DNA from: Typhlomys cinereus
Taxonomy: Eukaryota; Chordata; Mammalia; Rodentia; Platacanthomyidae
NCBI GenBank assembly: GCA_023101885.1
Contig: JALPQD010000160.1
Span: 3,939,188 to 4,003,187 of the forward strand
DNA: 64,000 bases
Direction: 5' to 3'
The position numbers and the translations under genes are program-made. Shown one piece after another: positions 1-13,037 of this stretch (the first letter of the stretch is position 1; each line of letters opens with the position of its first letter). The notes beneath the pieces are model-generated. The model did no database searches, was not told the DNA's origin, and saw nothing but the letters and a program-made list of their open reading frames with translations.

Positions 1-21
1 ATCTTCCTTTGCTCTTTTTTG

Positions 22-105
22 GATTAAGGCAGAGTTTGTTAGAAGAGAAAAAGAACTCATGGATTCCAGACATGGAGTTCATGAAAGGCAAGAGAGCCAA
101 AGATG
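22..105 (-). mobile_element. LTR-like repeat fragment, copy 1
   Basis: On the minus strand it reads CTCCATGTCTGGAATCCATG then TTCTAACAAACTCTGCCTTA. It is about 85% identical by eye to the copy at 765-855, in the same orientation, so the two may be remnants of one LTR pair. Confidence 0.5.
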
Positions 106-764
106 GCTGCCAAGGTCAGAATTATTTATAGGTCTAGGCAGACCAGGGGAAAAGTGGCTTTTCCTCATTGGTTAACTCTAGTTTCTGCAAGCCTGATTGG
201 AGCTTTTGGTCCTCCACAAGTCATTGGTCTGTTTGTATTGGGGCACAATCTAGTTGATTTTGTTCCTGACCTCATGATAGGGCTTTTCTGCAATAAGGAA
301 CTAATTGGGAAAGTTGGCAACCTTATCTCCTTGGAGGATTAGGATAGTGTGTGTTCCTTCAGGGTAATCCTAACCCTGGAGATGACCTTCAAAGGCCTTC
401 AGAGACTATTTCAGTTTGGCTGCTCTAAAACTGCCTGGTTCCCCTTTATCTTAGATGAAAACCTGACTGTTCAGAGGACAAGGAGCGATGGAAGATCTTA
501 ACTACTTCATGTTGGCTTGGGGCAAAGGAAGTGTGAACAGTCAATGGTCCTTATGTATGAGATGCTGGGATGGTCCAGAAGTCCCCGCATTTGAAGCTTT
601 ATGGATATTAATCTTAGCTGGTGGAAGCTACCTCTTGTCTCCTATCTCCTGGATGGCTGCACCAAATAATATGCGTTGCAGAACAGAACTCTTGGATGTG
701 CTCACCAAAATTGTTAAGGGTCCCCTTTCAGTCCTCAAGGATTGAAACCAGAACATGCGTAGAA

Positions 765-855
765 GATTAAGGCAGAGTTTATTAAAGGAGAGAAAGAACA
801 GAACTCACGGATTCCAGACATGGAGTCCCATGAAGGGCAAGAGAGCCTCTTCGCT
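765..855 (-). mobile_element. LTR-like repeat fragment, copy 2
   Basis: On the minus strand it reads CTCCATGTCTGGAATCCGTG, CTCTCCTTTAATAAACTCTG and CCTTAATC. It has an AATAAA hexamer in the position expected of an LTR R region. The ~660 bp between this and copy 1 is unique-looking and has no recognised retroviral coding sequence. Confidence 0.5.
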
Positions 856-1199
856 TGTTTTTAGTATGCTGTCTTTAAAATTGATACAGATGTGAAAACA
901 AGCTTTTAAAAAGTTTTGAAAGAATAAACAAAAAATTAAGAAAACAATGTATTGAGTGCTAAGCAGCAGAAGGCCATAGATAATATGGCTATAGATTGCC
1001 AAAATAGATTGAAAAAATAAATATAAAATGTTGCAAATAATATTTACGTAGTGTTAACCCACCTGTTAGGCTTTCAGAGCTGAAACAATAAGTATACTGT
1101 AGTCATTTAGGAATTGACAACAGATTCTAGGTGTTTCAATATAATTTTAATGGAAAACATAGAATTAAAGCAAGAAGAAAGTCCTTTGCAAAATCTTTT

Positions 1200-1464
1200 T
1201 TTTTTTTTTTTTTTTAATTTATTCAATTGTGTGTAGAACCACGGGCGAATTCGGGAACCACCATGGACCACCTCCACCTCCTCCTTTACTCTGCCCCGGG
1301 ATTCACAGGCTCCGCCCTACCAGGACCAGAAACGCAGGCCGCCTCCCCCCCCCCCCCCCCCCCCCGCTTCCGCCTGGTGTCTATACATGGGGTCTAGGAT
1401 CTGAACTCACGACCTTCTGCCTGCAAGGCAGAGGCTTAACCCCTGAGCTACCTTTCCAGCCCCA
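1200..1464 (-). mobile_element. Family A ID-like SINE
   Basis: Full length in minus orientation, ending in the complement of the GGGGCTGGAGAGGTGGCTC-type head. It is flanked by the target duplication TTTGCAAAATCTTTT at 1185-1199 and 1466-1480. The body contains an expanded run of 21 C where other copies have CCGCCCCCGC. The head resembles tRNA-Ala (A box and B box like GAGTTCGGATCC), so it is a Pol III retroposon of the ID type with a long unrelated body. Confidence 0.9.
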
Positions 1465-1896
1465 TTTTGCAAAATCTTTTATTGTGCGCTCTTTACTCCT
1501 TAAGACTTTCACAGCTGGATTATAGTGCGGCATTTAAAAAGAATCTCCTGAAGAGCTTCCTGTTGTCTGTGTACCTGACAGCTTATTTTAGTTTCGTTTC
1601 ATCCCCCTGCCACTGTAGACGACTTGGATCAGTGCTAATATTCCAAGTAAAGTTTGAAAATAAAGATCACAACTTCCACAAACAAAACAAGTAAGATTAA
1701 TTGTGGTCGGATTTGGTCATGTTTTCTTGCAGGACTGGAAAATGAACCAGGGTCTGCCTTGTGATAGACAGGTGCTCTACTACTAATCTACATCCCTGCC
1801 TCAAGAAATTTTTAATGGCCTTTCTGTATTAATCTCCACTAGTATATATGGCTAAAAATTACCTACTGAGAGATGTTTTTGTCTTATTTCTTTTGA

Positions 1897-4315
<2,419 letters not shown>

Positions 4316-6189
4316 AGAAAGGAATTCTGTGAAGAAAACATCAGATTTGTTAAGGACATACTTCATATATATAAGTGTGCACTGTAAAACCATCCAGCCA
4401 TTTGACACCCTTTATGATGTCACACCTTTAACTTAAGGAGACGGGTAAAGGATCTTAAATTTTTTTCTAATAGAAAGATGTGCTACACTGTATTGTAATA
4501 AGTATACTCTGTTATAATATTCAACAAAGTTAAATCCAAATTCAAAATTATCCATTAAAGTTACATCTTCACGTATCACAATTTTTGAAGTTGAAAAGCA
4601 TCCCAGTTAACCTAGATGTGATAGTTAAACCAGATGAAAGCATGATGATCCATCCGTGTAGTGTGGTTTTAGTGTTGCTTGGTTGTTTAATTATTTTGGG
4701 CTTGTTTTGTTTGTTTTGTTTTTTGCTAGAATAATGGCAACTACTTTTTTTCATTTTTGTTTCCCCAAACATTTTAAAAGTGAAATATGGGAAGAGCTTT
4801 AAAGACATCCACCAACTATTTTATTTTTCTTTGCTTATCTACTTATGTAACTGTTTAATCTTACTAAGAAAATTGCCTCATTCCAATGAAAGGAATTTTG
4901 AATGTTGATGGTTTTAAAATATACAAACTGTCCGACCCAGTAATTTTAATCAGTTTGACTGGACAAACTTCACAGCCGATTACGAGTATTTTGCATTTTA
5001 CAAAATTGCCACTGATTTGGATTTGTGCACTCTAATTTTTAATTTATTGATGATCTATTGTGCAGTAGCATTTCACTTAACTTTAAGATAAGGCTCATAG
5101 TATTACCCAAAACTAGTTGGTAATGTGATTATGTGGTACCTTGGCTTTAGGTTTTAATTCGCACGAAACACCTTTTGGCATGCTTAACTTTCTGGTAATA
5201 TCCTCACCTGCATTGGTTTTGTTTTTTGGGGTTTTGTTGTTGTATGTTTGTTTTTTTAGATCCACAGAATATGAGAATCTTTTTTTGACAAGCCTGGAAA
5301 AGCTGACACTGTCTTTTCCCCCTCTCTGTCCGAAGGATGTTATTTAAGTGAATGCTGGTCAGTGGGACATTTGTCAACTCCTGAATATTGGGTGCTCGCT
5401 TGTCTGTCATTGCTCTGTGAGTGTTATTGGATTGTAAGGCTGTGTCACTAAAGATTTTTATTCTGAGTTTTCATAATCAAAGGTCATGATATTGTGTAGA
5501 TATGCTTTGTAGTGAAGTATAGTAGCAATAATTTCTGCAGACGATCAAGAGTTTATTGCAGCATTTCTTTTCCTGTTCTTTTTTTTTTTAAGTATTAGCA
5601 TTAACAAATGTCATGGAGTAGAAAAGTCAACAAAGATTTTAGAAGGAGAACTTACAAGACACAGATTTGTGATTCTCTGGGTGTGACACTATTGGATGTG
5701 ATTCTAAAATCTTTTATTGAGCATTGTCAAATTTGTAAGCTTCATAGGGATGGACATAATATTTATAAAATGCCCTTCTGTATGTGCTACCATAGATGTG
5801 AAACCTTAATATTGTCTTTGAAAATGTTCAATTGAAAATTCTGTTAACATTTTATGGATTGGCGCATTGTATTACTGCAAGAAATATTTGATTTTCAGCA
5901 CAGTGCAAAAGTTCTTTAAAATGCATATGTCTTTTTTTTCTAATTCCATTTTGTTTTCAAAGCACATTTTAAATGTAGTTTTCTCATGTAGTAAAAGTTG
6001 TCTAATTGATACGAAATCTGACTGATTATTCTGTTGTTTTTCTTCGCGATGAAACAATTTAATACACCTTTTAGCATATACTGAATTGTTTTCTGAAAAT
6101 GTTCTTTTGTTGCATATGGATTTCATTAGATCACACATGCCTTTATTTAACGTGGTTTAATAGCATCCTTATTGGAATGAGTGAAAGTC

Positions 6190-6358
6190 TGTTTTATTTT
6201 TATTTGAGAGAGAGAGAATATACATTCATGCCATGGTGAAGTTCAGAGGACAACTTTCAGAGTTAGTTTTTCCCTCCACCACGTGGGCTTCTGGGGATCA
6301 AACTCAAATACTAGGTTTGTGAGCAGGAGCCTTGCTTGCTGAGCTGTCTCACTGGTCC
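6190..6358 (-). mobile_element. B4-like (ID-headed) SINE fragment
   Basis: The plus strand reads TTTGAGAGAGAGAGAATA at the left and GAGCTGTCTCACTGGTCC at the right, with CCACCACGTGGGCTTCTGG between. This layout is typical of old rodent ID/B1-chimera SINEs in antisense. It is diverged and lies inside the presumed PPP1CB 3' UTR. Confidence 0.6.
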
Positions 6359-6623
6359 ATGTGCATCAGTTTCTAATAGAATTTCAGATACATTCTTTCA
6401 GAAGTCATATTAAAATGTTCTAAAGGATGGCTCAGGAGTTAAGACAAGTGGGTACCCAAGACCCTGTCTTACCAATCACAATATTATATTGAGCCAAGAA
6501 ACTGAAATGTGGCTCAAAAACTAAGTTCAGACATATTTCTTATCTCCATAGCAACAATCAATAACTTTTGAACTAAAAGAACTCTTTTCTTTTTTATATC
6601 TCCATGTTAAAAATGTGCTTAAA

Positions 6624-6883
6624 GTGCTGGAGAGATGGCTCAGGAGTTAAGTCTGTCTTGAAAGCGGAAGGTCCTGAGTTTGGATCCCAGGTCTCACGTA
6701 GGAAAACACCAGGTGGAAACTGCAGCGGCCTGTACTTCCGACCCTGGTGGGCACAGCCTGGGAAATCTCAGAGCCAAGCAAGGTGGAGGTAGAGAAACAA
6801 AGTGACCCTTGGCCCTCCACAGGAACACACAGTGCCCTCTGACACACACACCACACGCACACGCATAAATAAAATATTTTTTG
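6624..6883 (+). mobile_element. Family B SINE
   Basis: The head GCTGGAGAGATGGCTCAGG and the full body are present. It is flanked by AAATGTGCTTAAA / AAATGTGCTTAGA target duplications. It is inserted in the presumed PPP1CB 3' UTR. Confidence 0.85.
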
Positions 6884-7043
6884 AAATGTGCTTAGAATGC
6901 GATGGCTCCCTGTCTACAGTTGTCCTTTGACTTTCATGCGCATGCAGGCTTGTGTGCTCCTTCACTCTCGAACAAGCTTGCTCGCTCCTCACTTTCATAC
7001 GCTTTTCTTTCTTTTATTTTTTCCTAAGAAAATGTGTTTTGAG

Positions 7044-7306
7044 GGACTGGAGAGGTGGCTCAGGGGTTAAGCTTCTGCCTTGCGGGTGGAAGGTCCTGAG
7101 TTCGGATCCTAAACCCCATGTATAGATGCCAGGCGGAGGCGGGGGCAGTCTGCGTTTCTGGTCCTGGTAGGATGGAGCCTGTGAATCCCAGGACAGAGTA
7201 AACGAGGAGTTGGAGGCGGTCCATGGTGGTTCCCGAATTTGCCCATGGTTCTGTAAGCGCGCACACACACACAAACACGCAATTGAATAAATAGAAAATT
7301 TAAAAA
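7044..7306 (+). mobile_element. Family A ID-like SINE
   Basis: Full-length copy with a perfect 15-bp target duplication AAAATGTGTTTTGAG at 7029-7043 and 7307-7321, indicating recent L1-type retroposition. It ends in a CA-rich tract, AATTGAATAAATAG and poly(A). It lies in the presumed PPP1CB 3' UTR. Confidence 0.93.
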
Positions 7307-7700
7307 AAAATGTGTTTTGAGAAGGAATATGTTAGGCTGACTTAGCTAGTGCTATCCACATAATCCACTATCTCCCTTTTCTTGTTGAAACCATACTTGT
7401 ATTAAAGTTGAATGTGAATGGAGGGCCTGGTGGGCCACATGGCAGGCAAGAGTCTCATAAGGCCAGCCTAGGCCCCAAACCGAGTCCCAGGCAAAGCCTG
7501 GGCTGCATTGCCAAGTCCTGTCTAGAAACAGCAGCAACCAAAAGTACACCTGAGATGAAACTTAAGCCTGATAATTCTAGTTAGAGATAGGGTGGTCCTT
7601 TTTCCTGTCTAATCTCAGTATTTATAACTTTCTAAAACAGTTAAAGTGACCAAAGTAATGCTGGTGGCAGCATATCTTTCAAAATGTGCATTAACTAGAA

Positions 7701-7706
7701 AATAAA
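7701..7706 (+). terminator. PPP1CB: Candidate PPP1CB distal poly(A) signal
   Basis: A canonical AATAAA is followed within about 30 bases by a TG/TTTTG-rich stretch, in the sense orientation downstream of the PPP1CB stop. Use of the site is inferred. Confidence 0.45.
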
Positions 7707-8555
7707 CTGCTTCCATGCAATATGCCTAGTGTTTTGTTACCGTTCTAATATTTCCTTGACAAGTAAAACCCAGGTAGAGTAGCAATTTTGGTGGGTGTTG
7801 AGTTAAAACTGAATTTTCATCCTTGATTAGAAATCTAAAAAGTTGCAATCTTACAGGATGTGATTGCACATATTTGGGAGACTAAGTCTGGAACATGGTG
7901 AGTTCAAGACCAGCCTGGATTATATAAGAATCTAAAAAAAAAAGAATGTCAAATCTTACTTCTTCAATTACCAATCAACACCTCCTACATTGGCTCACAC
8001 CATTAACTTCATTTCTCATTATTTTATTTTTCATTCAGGTAGTCAGTGTTTTTATTAAACATTATTTTCACAAAAATTGCCTTTGCCTCTAGGGATCTTT
8101 GCCAGGTAATGTCGTAAAATCTAAGTTGTTTATTAGGTTGAGAGAGCTCAAGTGAATAAAAGTGAAAGAGAAGTCCTATGCTCCTGTGTGTGCACACATG
8201 AGCTCTACATGCGCCTGAGGCTTCTATATTCAACATTCCTGCAAGCATTACGTGCAAAACAGATGTTGCCCAAGGTATAGTCCTAACGTTCTTTCAGACC
8301 TGATTGCCATGAAGAATGTATGTGAATTTTTTACAGCTCCCTCATCTGATTGAATAGGCCTATGGGCCAAAGTTATCCCCCCCAAAGTAATGAATAACAC
8401 TAAAATCTGAAACTGCATTGTAGTTTCAGATTTGTAACTACATTGCAGATCATTATGCCAATTGATTGATAAAGTCAGAAAGACAAAAAGATCATACAAA
8501 CAAAAAATTCATAATAGTAGCTCATGTAACTATTTGAACTTAAATGGTTTTTAAA

Positions 8556-8829
8556 AATATTTTATGTGGGTGTGTATGTGTGTGTGTGTATCAAAGGGTA
8601 CTGTGTGTCCCTATGGAGGACCAAGGGTGACTTTAGGAATCATCCTGGATTGCTTCTATCTTTTTGCTTTACTCTAGGATTTCCCAGGCTCCGCCCACCA
8701 GGGCCAGAAGTGCAGTCCGATGCTGTGTTTTCACTTGGCGTGTTTACATAGAACCTGGATTCCATATTCAGGACCTTCTGCTTGTGAGGTAAAGTCTTAA
8801 CCTTAACCTCTGAGCCATCTCTCCAAGCC
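8556..8829 (-). mobile_element. Family B SINE
   Basis: Minus-strand copy ending with GAGCCATCTCTCCAAGCCC on the plus strand. Weak flanking repeats (GAACTTAAATG / GAACTTTGAAATG) fit an old insertion. Confidence 0.8.
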
Positions 8830-8888
8830 CGAACTTTGAAATGTTTTAAATCACCTACAATGTCTTGATTTAAAAAGAGCTGAAGAGA

Positions 8889-9141
8889 GGTTGGAGAGAT
8901 GGCGCAGAGGTTAAGCCTCTGCCCCCAAAACAAAAGGACCTGAGTTCAGATTCCAGGTCCCACATAAATAAAGCTAGGTGGAAATGGCCGCAAGCCTATA
9001 CTTCCAGCCCTGTGCATCTGGAAAGCCAGACCAGGGAAACTCCAGGGCAAAAACACAAAGGAGGTAAAGCAATCCATGATGATTCCCAAAGTCACCTTTA
9101 CACCTACAGTCTCTGATACACACAGATACACAGGGGAAAAA
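8889..9141 (+). mobile_element. Family B SINE
   Basis: The head GGTTGGAGAGATGGCGCAG and the diverged body are present, flanked by AGCTGAAGAGA / AGCTGAAGAAA. Confidence 0.8.
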
Positions 9142-9519
9142 AGCTGAAGAAATCACACTACAAAGTTGTAAAACTTATTTTTGTTATAGGATCTCACTAT
9201 GTAGTCTGGGCAATCCTCCTGGGTGAGCCACCATGCCTTAAGAGTATAACCCTCTGATAAATGGTCAAATTGCAGAGTGTGTTGTCACTTAATGATTATC
9301 GACAAGACCCAAGCCTGCTCTACCACTTGGGTTTAAAATGACTTTCTCTAGCTCTTACTTCAGAAGGCAGATGTTGTGGATGTTGGGGTTGCTTGAGAAA
9401 CCTTAATGTGAGCAGAACTCTCAAACCTACCCAGCTTGCCAAGTTAAAAATAAGTTCCCTCCGTGTGTGAAGCCCAGAGTTCATCTCTACATATAAAGCT
9501 GTAACACATACATAACTTC

Positions 9520-9785
9520 AGTTGGTGTGGCAGTTCACAACTGTAATCCCGGCAGCACTCAGGCTAAGGCAGGGTTGCCTTGAATTCAAGGCCAACCTTG
9601 GCTGTACTGTGAGTTCCAAGCCAGTGTAGGTTATGAAATAGAAAAGAAACCTTGTCAGAACAACAACAACAACAAAAGATCCCAGTCACGTGTAATCCCA
9701 GCTCTTGAGAGATCTAAGCAGGAGGATCAGGAATTTAAGGCCATCCTTACCAAACTCAGCTACTTGAGACCTTGATGTAAAAACA
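9520..9785 (+). mobile_element. Two adjacent B1-like SINEs
   Basis: Two 7SL-like monomers lie in the same orientation. Each has TGTAATCCC(A/G)GC followed by GGCAGG...GAATTC(A/T)AGGCCA and ends in a CAA/AAA-rich stretch. They are diverged, and the second lacks the first few bases. Confidence 0.6.
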
Positions 9786-10123
9786 AAAAGTTTGTCTTCC
9801 AGAATACTACTTTCAATTTTTGTGGCTTAAACCTCTAACCCTGGGGCCTGTTCATTGAAATAACCAGCCATCTAATACCTCGATTGAAATCTCTTACTGT
9901 AATGCAAAGCTCATTTGGAGTAAGGAATATAATCTTTCAAGTTTACCAATTTTGAGTAAAGGGTCAGTTCTTCAGAATCATTCAGGGGGCCAGTGTTTAT
10001 AGTCATAAAACCTTGAGGTTTCTGTAAGTCTTGTGGGCGACTAGGCTGCAAGCTCATGAGCTGAGGTTTTGTTACAGTGTTACATATGTTCTTTGTACAT
10101 ATACTTTTTAAAAAGCACATATA

Positions 10124-10380
10124 GGGGCTGGAGAGGTGGCTCAGGGGTTAAGCCTCCGCCTTGCAGGCGGAAGGTCCTGAGTTCGCATCACAGATCCCAT
10201 GTATAGACGCCAGGCGGAAGCGGGGGCGGCCTGCGCTTCTGGTCCTGGTAGGGCGGAGCCTGTGAATCCTGGGGTAGAAAGAGGTGGAGGCGTCCATGGT
10301 GGTTCACGAATTCGTCCGTGGTTCTACACATACACACGCACACATGCACATGCGCACAGTTGAATTAATAATAAAAAAAA
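10124..10380 (+). mobile_element. Family A ID-like SINE
   Basis: Full-length, with target duplication AAAAAGCACATATA-type repeats immediately left and right of the element (10106-10123 and 10381-10400). The head is GGGGCTGGAGAGGTGGCTC and the tail AGTTGAATTAATAATAAAA. Confidence 0.92.
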
Positions 10381-10760
10381 TTTTTAAAAAAGCACATATA
10401 AAACTTCCTTTATGTAAAGTATTTATACACAGAAAGTGTTTTATTTAAAAGAAAAAGCACATGGATAGCAAGATTCTGTGGAAACTACAAAATGCTTCAG
10501 GAATTCAAGAGTAGTACTGAATCCTGTACTTATTGCACACTTGATTGATTTCAGCTGGGTCATAAAGTATGAATATCAGATAAACTTTAAATGATGAAAG
10601 TTAAAAAGTTGGGAAAGTTTCAATTTTTATTTGGGGAGAGGAAAAAAAAACCTATCAGTTTGGTCTGTGAAAAGTTTCTTATTGTGGACAGATGCGTTTT
10701 TTAAAAAGTAGATTGAATCCAGGAACACGTGGTGGCATTGCAGACACAGTGCGAGAGATG

Positions 10761-11037
10761 GGGGCTGGAGAGGTGGCTCAGGGGTTAAGCCTCTGCCTTG
10801 CAGGCGGAAGGTCCTGAGTTCGCATCCCAGATCCCATGTATAGACGCCAGGCGGGAGCGGGGGCGGCCTGCGCTTCTGGTCCTGGTAGGGTGGAGCCTGT
10901 GAATCCTGGGGCGGAGGAAGTGGAGGCGTTCATGGTGGTTCCCGAATTCAATCGTGGTTCTACACACACACAGATGCGCGCGCACACATACATACGCACA
11001 CACGCACAATTGAATAAATTAAAAAAAAGTTTACAAT
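10761..11037 (+). mobile_element. Family A ID-like SINE
   Basis: Full-length, with target duplication GCGAGAGATG(G) at 10751 and 11038. The tail is AATTGAATAAATTAAAAAAAA. Confidence 0.92.
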
Positions 11038-12264
11038 GCGAGAGATGGTCAGGTCACAGAGAGTCATCTTTTTTTAAGAAAGGGAGTTAGTAAAGGTATA
11101 GTTCAAAGGTGAACCGGAGAATAGGGATAAGAAGAGGGAAAGGACACTGCAAGAGAGTTCCTGTAGGACATCAAGGTGCTTACCTGGCATTTTGACCACC
11201 TGGGCTCCCTTACTCCTCCCCCAAAGCTACAAGGTGGAAGAGAACCACGTTGGTCCATAAAACCTTCAGGCTTCAGTGACAAGAATGTAGTCTCATGGAC
11301 TTTGTCCTCCACACAATTCTGCCATGGCGCACAATGCCTCTACACGTATATGCACACACTTAAATATTTTTTTCCTAAAGAAGAGTAAAGTCTTAAGATG
11401 CTTCAGAAACTTCATCCAAGTGCCAAGTCATCTCAGTCCCAGATGACGAGAGACCAGCTTGTCATGGGCCAGTCCACTGCCAGACAGTTCACCCACATTA
11501 TGAAGTTCGTCCCAGATATTTTTATACATTGGGTGGCACCCCACATTTGTATTTACTGAAGCATCCCGTGGTCAAATAATATGCTCACATTTTTTACTGC
11601 TGGTAAAATAATAGTGTCTGAATTCAGACCCTCCAAAACTTTTCATGGGAAAATGAGAGCACTCAAGTCCTCACTGGTGTTAATTCTTGAAGCCAAACAT
11701 GAGCCATAAACTACTCCTTTTCCCTACACCTTCCTTAATGTTTGTGCATCATTTGCTGACCTTAATACAAAGCGTTAGAAAACAATTGAGAGGTGGAGCT
11801 AGGAATTGAAGGTTTTCCTCTGCTACATAGGAATAAATGGAGACCAACTTGGGCTGAGAGAGACGGTCTCTGAAGAGCCTTTCTCCTATATCCTCCGTGG
11901 GGAAGACTCATTTGCACCTTGTATTTTAGTTGTGCATCTGTCTAGAAAGCTTTAGAAGATAGTGTCCTGTTTTGTTATGGTATTTTTTTCTTGCCTCTTG
12001 CTGTATGTACAACATACAGTAAGCATATTAAAGGCTGGAAACAAGTAACCGGGAGGATCCCCGCTGCTTTGCAAAAGGGGACGCAGACTGATCAGACAAG
12101 GACCCTTGGGAAAGGACAGGTGGGTGCACATGAAGCAGCCACTTTAAATTTTTTCTTGATACATTTGCTCCCTCAATTAAGGGCTATGAATATATATCAA
12201 AAGCGTTTTTCCAAGTAAAATTAGTTCCCAAATTGCCCTCTGACTTGGAGGTGATTTTTTTCAA

Positions 12265-12440
12265 ATGTTTAAGTTAGAGTATTAGATGAGAAAAGGAACG
12301 AAACTTGCAGGCATGAGAGCCCCGGAGAACAATGCATGGACTCCAGAGAACTCATGGACTCCGGGCATGGAATCCACAAGGGCGAGGGAAAGCTGAAAAA
12401 AGTACACGTACTCCAGACATGGAGTGCCACGAGGGGAAAG
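12265..12440 (-). mobile_element. LTR-like repeat fragment (unnamed family)
   Basis: On the minus strand this carries repeated units CCATGAGTTCTCTGGAGTCC and CTCCATGTCTGGAGTACGTG, then a diverged CTAATACTCTAACTTAA end. The same modules occur at about 22-105, 765-855, 50.62-50.75 and 57.74-58.06 kb. It lies just upstream of the SPDYA CpG island. Confidence 0.5.
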
Positions 12441-12896
12441 GAATTCCTTGCAGGTGATTTTTACTGTGCGAAATTTTAATAGGGAACGCATTCGGGGTTC
12501 AGAGTTGCTGCCTGGGGAACTAATTGCTGGGAAGTACCACCAGCAGGCAAGGCTCACTCGCTTTTTAAATGCCATTAGTTGTAGTAGCAGGATCACGATC
12601 ACAGTGATTTCTAGAATATTACAATCAACGGACAATGAAAGATTGGCAGCCTGAAGAAAAAATGTCAGAAGGGGAAAAAAAGGTTGCACACGGGCAAGCA
12701 TTTATTCTTTATTATAAGCACCCACAGGCATCGGCAAGGGATGAGCATGGAAGTACAATCCCAGGTGGAGTGATTTGGGGTCTGAGCGGTGGGCGCTACC
12801 CTCTCGTCAGCCTAAAGCCCCTCGGCTTGCCCCGGGCGGCTGGAGCGTCCTCTCCAGGCGGGCGTGGCCCCGGGAGGGTCCCGCAGCTGCGGGTGC

Positions 12897-12902
12897 CACG
12901 TG
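12897..12902. promoter_or_regulatory. E-box CACGTG in the SPDYA CpG island
   Basis: A palindromic CACGTG lies upstream of the GC boxes. It fits MYC/USF-type factors, and Speedy A has been reported as MYC-responsive. Function here is unproven. Confidence 0.4.
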
Positions 12903-12970
12903 CGTCGTGCCGAGGCGCGGGCGCGGCGGGCCCGCGAGTAACGGCACCAGCGGGGCCCGCGCGCGGCTCG

Positions 12971-13037
12971 GGGGCGGGGCTCGGGGGCGGGGCCCCGGCG
13001 CCTGCCCCGCCCCCGGCAGGGCCCGCGCGCTGATTGG
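12971..13037. promoter_or_regulatory. Paired GC boxes and inverted CCAAT box
   Basis: Two GGGGCGGGG elements about 12 bp apart are followed some 40 bp later by TGATTGGCTG, an NF-Y-type inverted CCAAT box. This is a standard TATA-less housekeeping or cell-cycle promoter arrangement. Confidence 0.55.

Larger units (their letters stand above)
4316..7720 (+). other. PPP1CB: PPP1CB 3' UTR (probable extent)
   Basis: AT-rich sequence follows the stop. For about 1.9 kb I see no recognisable repeat, as expected for a conserved long UTR. A B4-like SINE, a family B SINE and a family A SINE then interrupt it. ATTAAA near 4554 could serve a short mRNA. AATAAA at 7701-7706, followed by a GT-rich stretch, is the best candidate for the long mRNA. 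The human gene is known to have a multi-kilobase 3' UTR. The exact end is inferred. Confidence 0.5.
7721..12789. other. PPP1CB-SPDYA intergenic region
   Basis: Contents are SINEs of families A and B, diverged B1-like fragments (about 7842-7945 +, 9172-9243 -, 9520-9660 +, 9680-9785 +) and an LTR-like fragment near 12.3 kb. The stretch 11.05-12.26 kb is unique-looking, with no gene or repeat that I recognise. Confidence 0.75.

Noticed and set aside
22..855. An intact endogenous retrovirus at the left edge
   Set aside because: Only short LTR-like ends are visible. No gag, pol or env-like reading frame is present between them.
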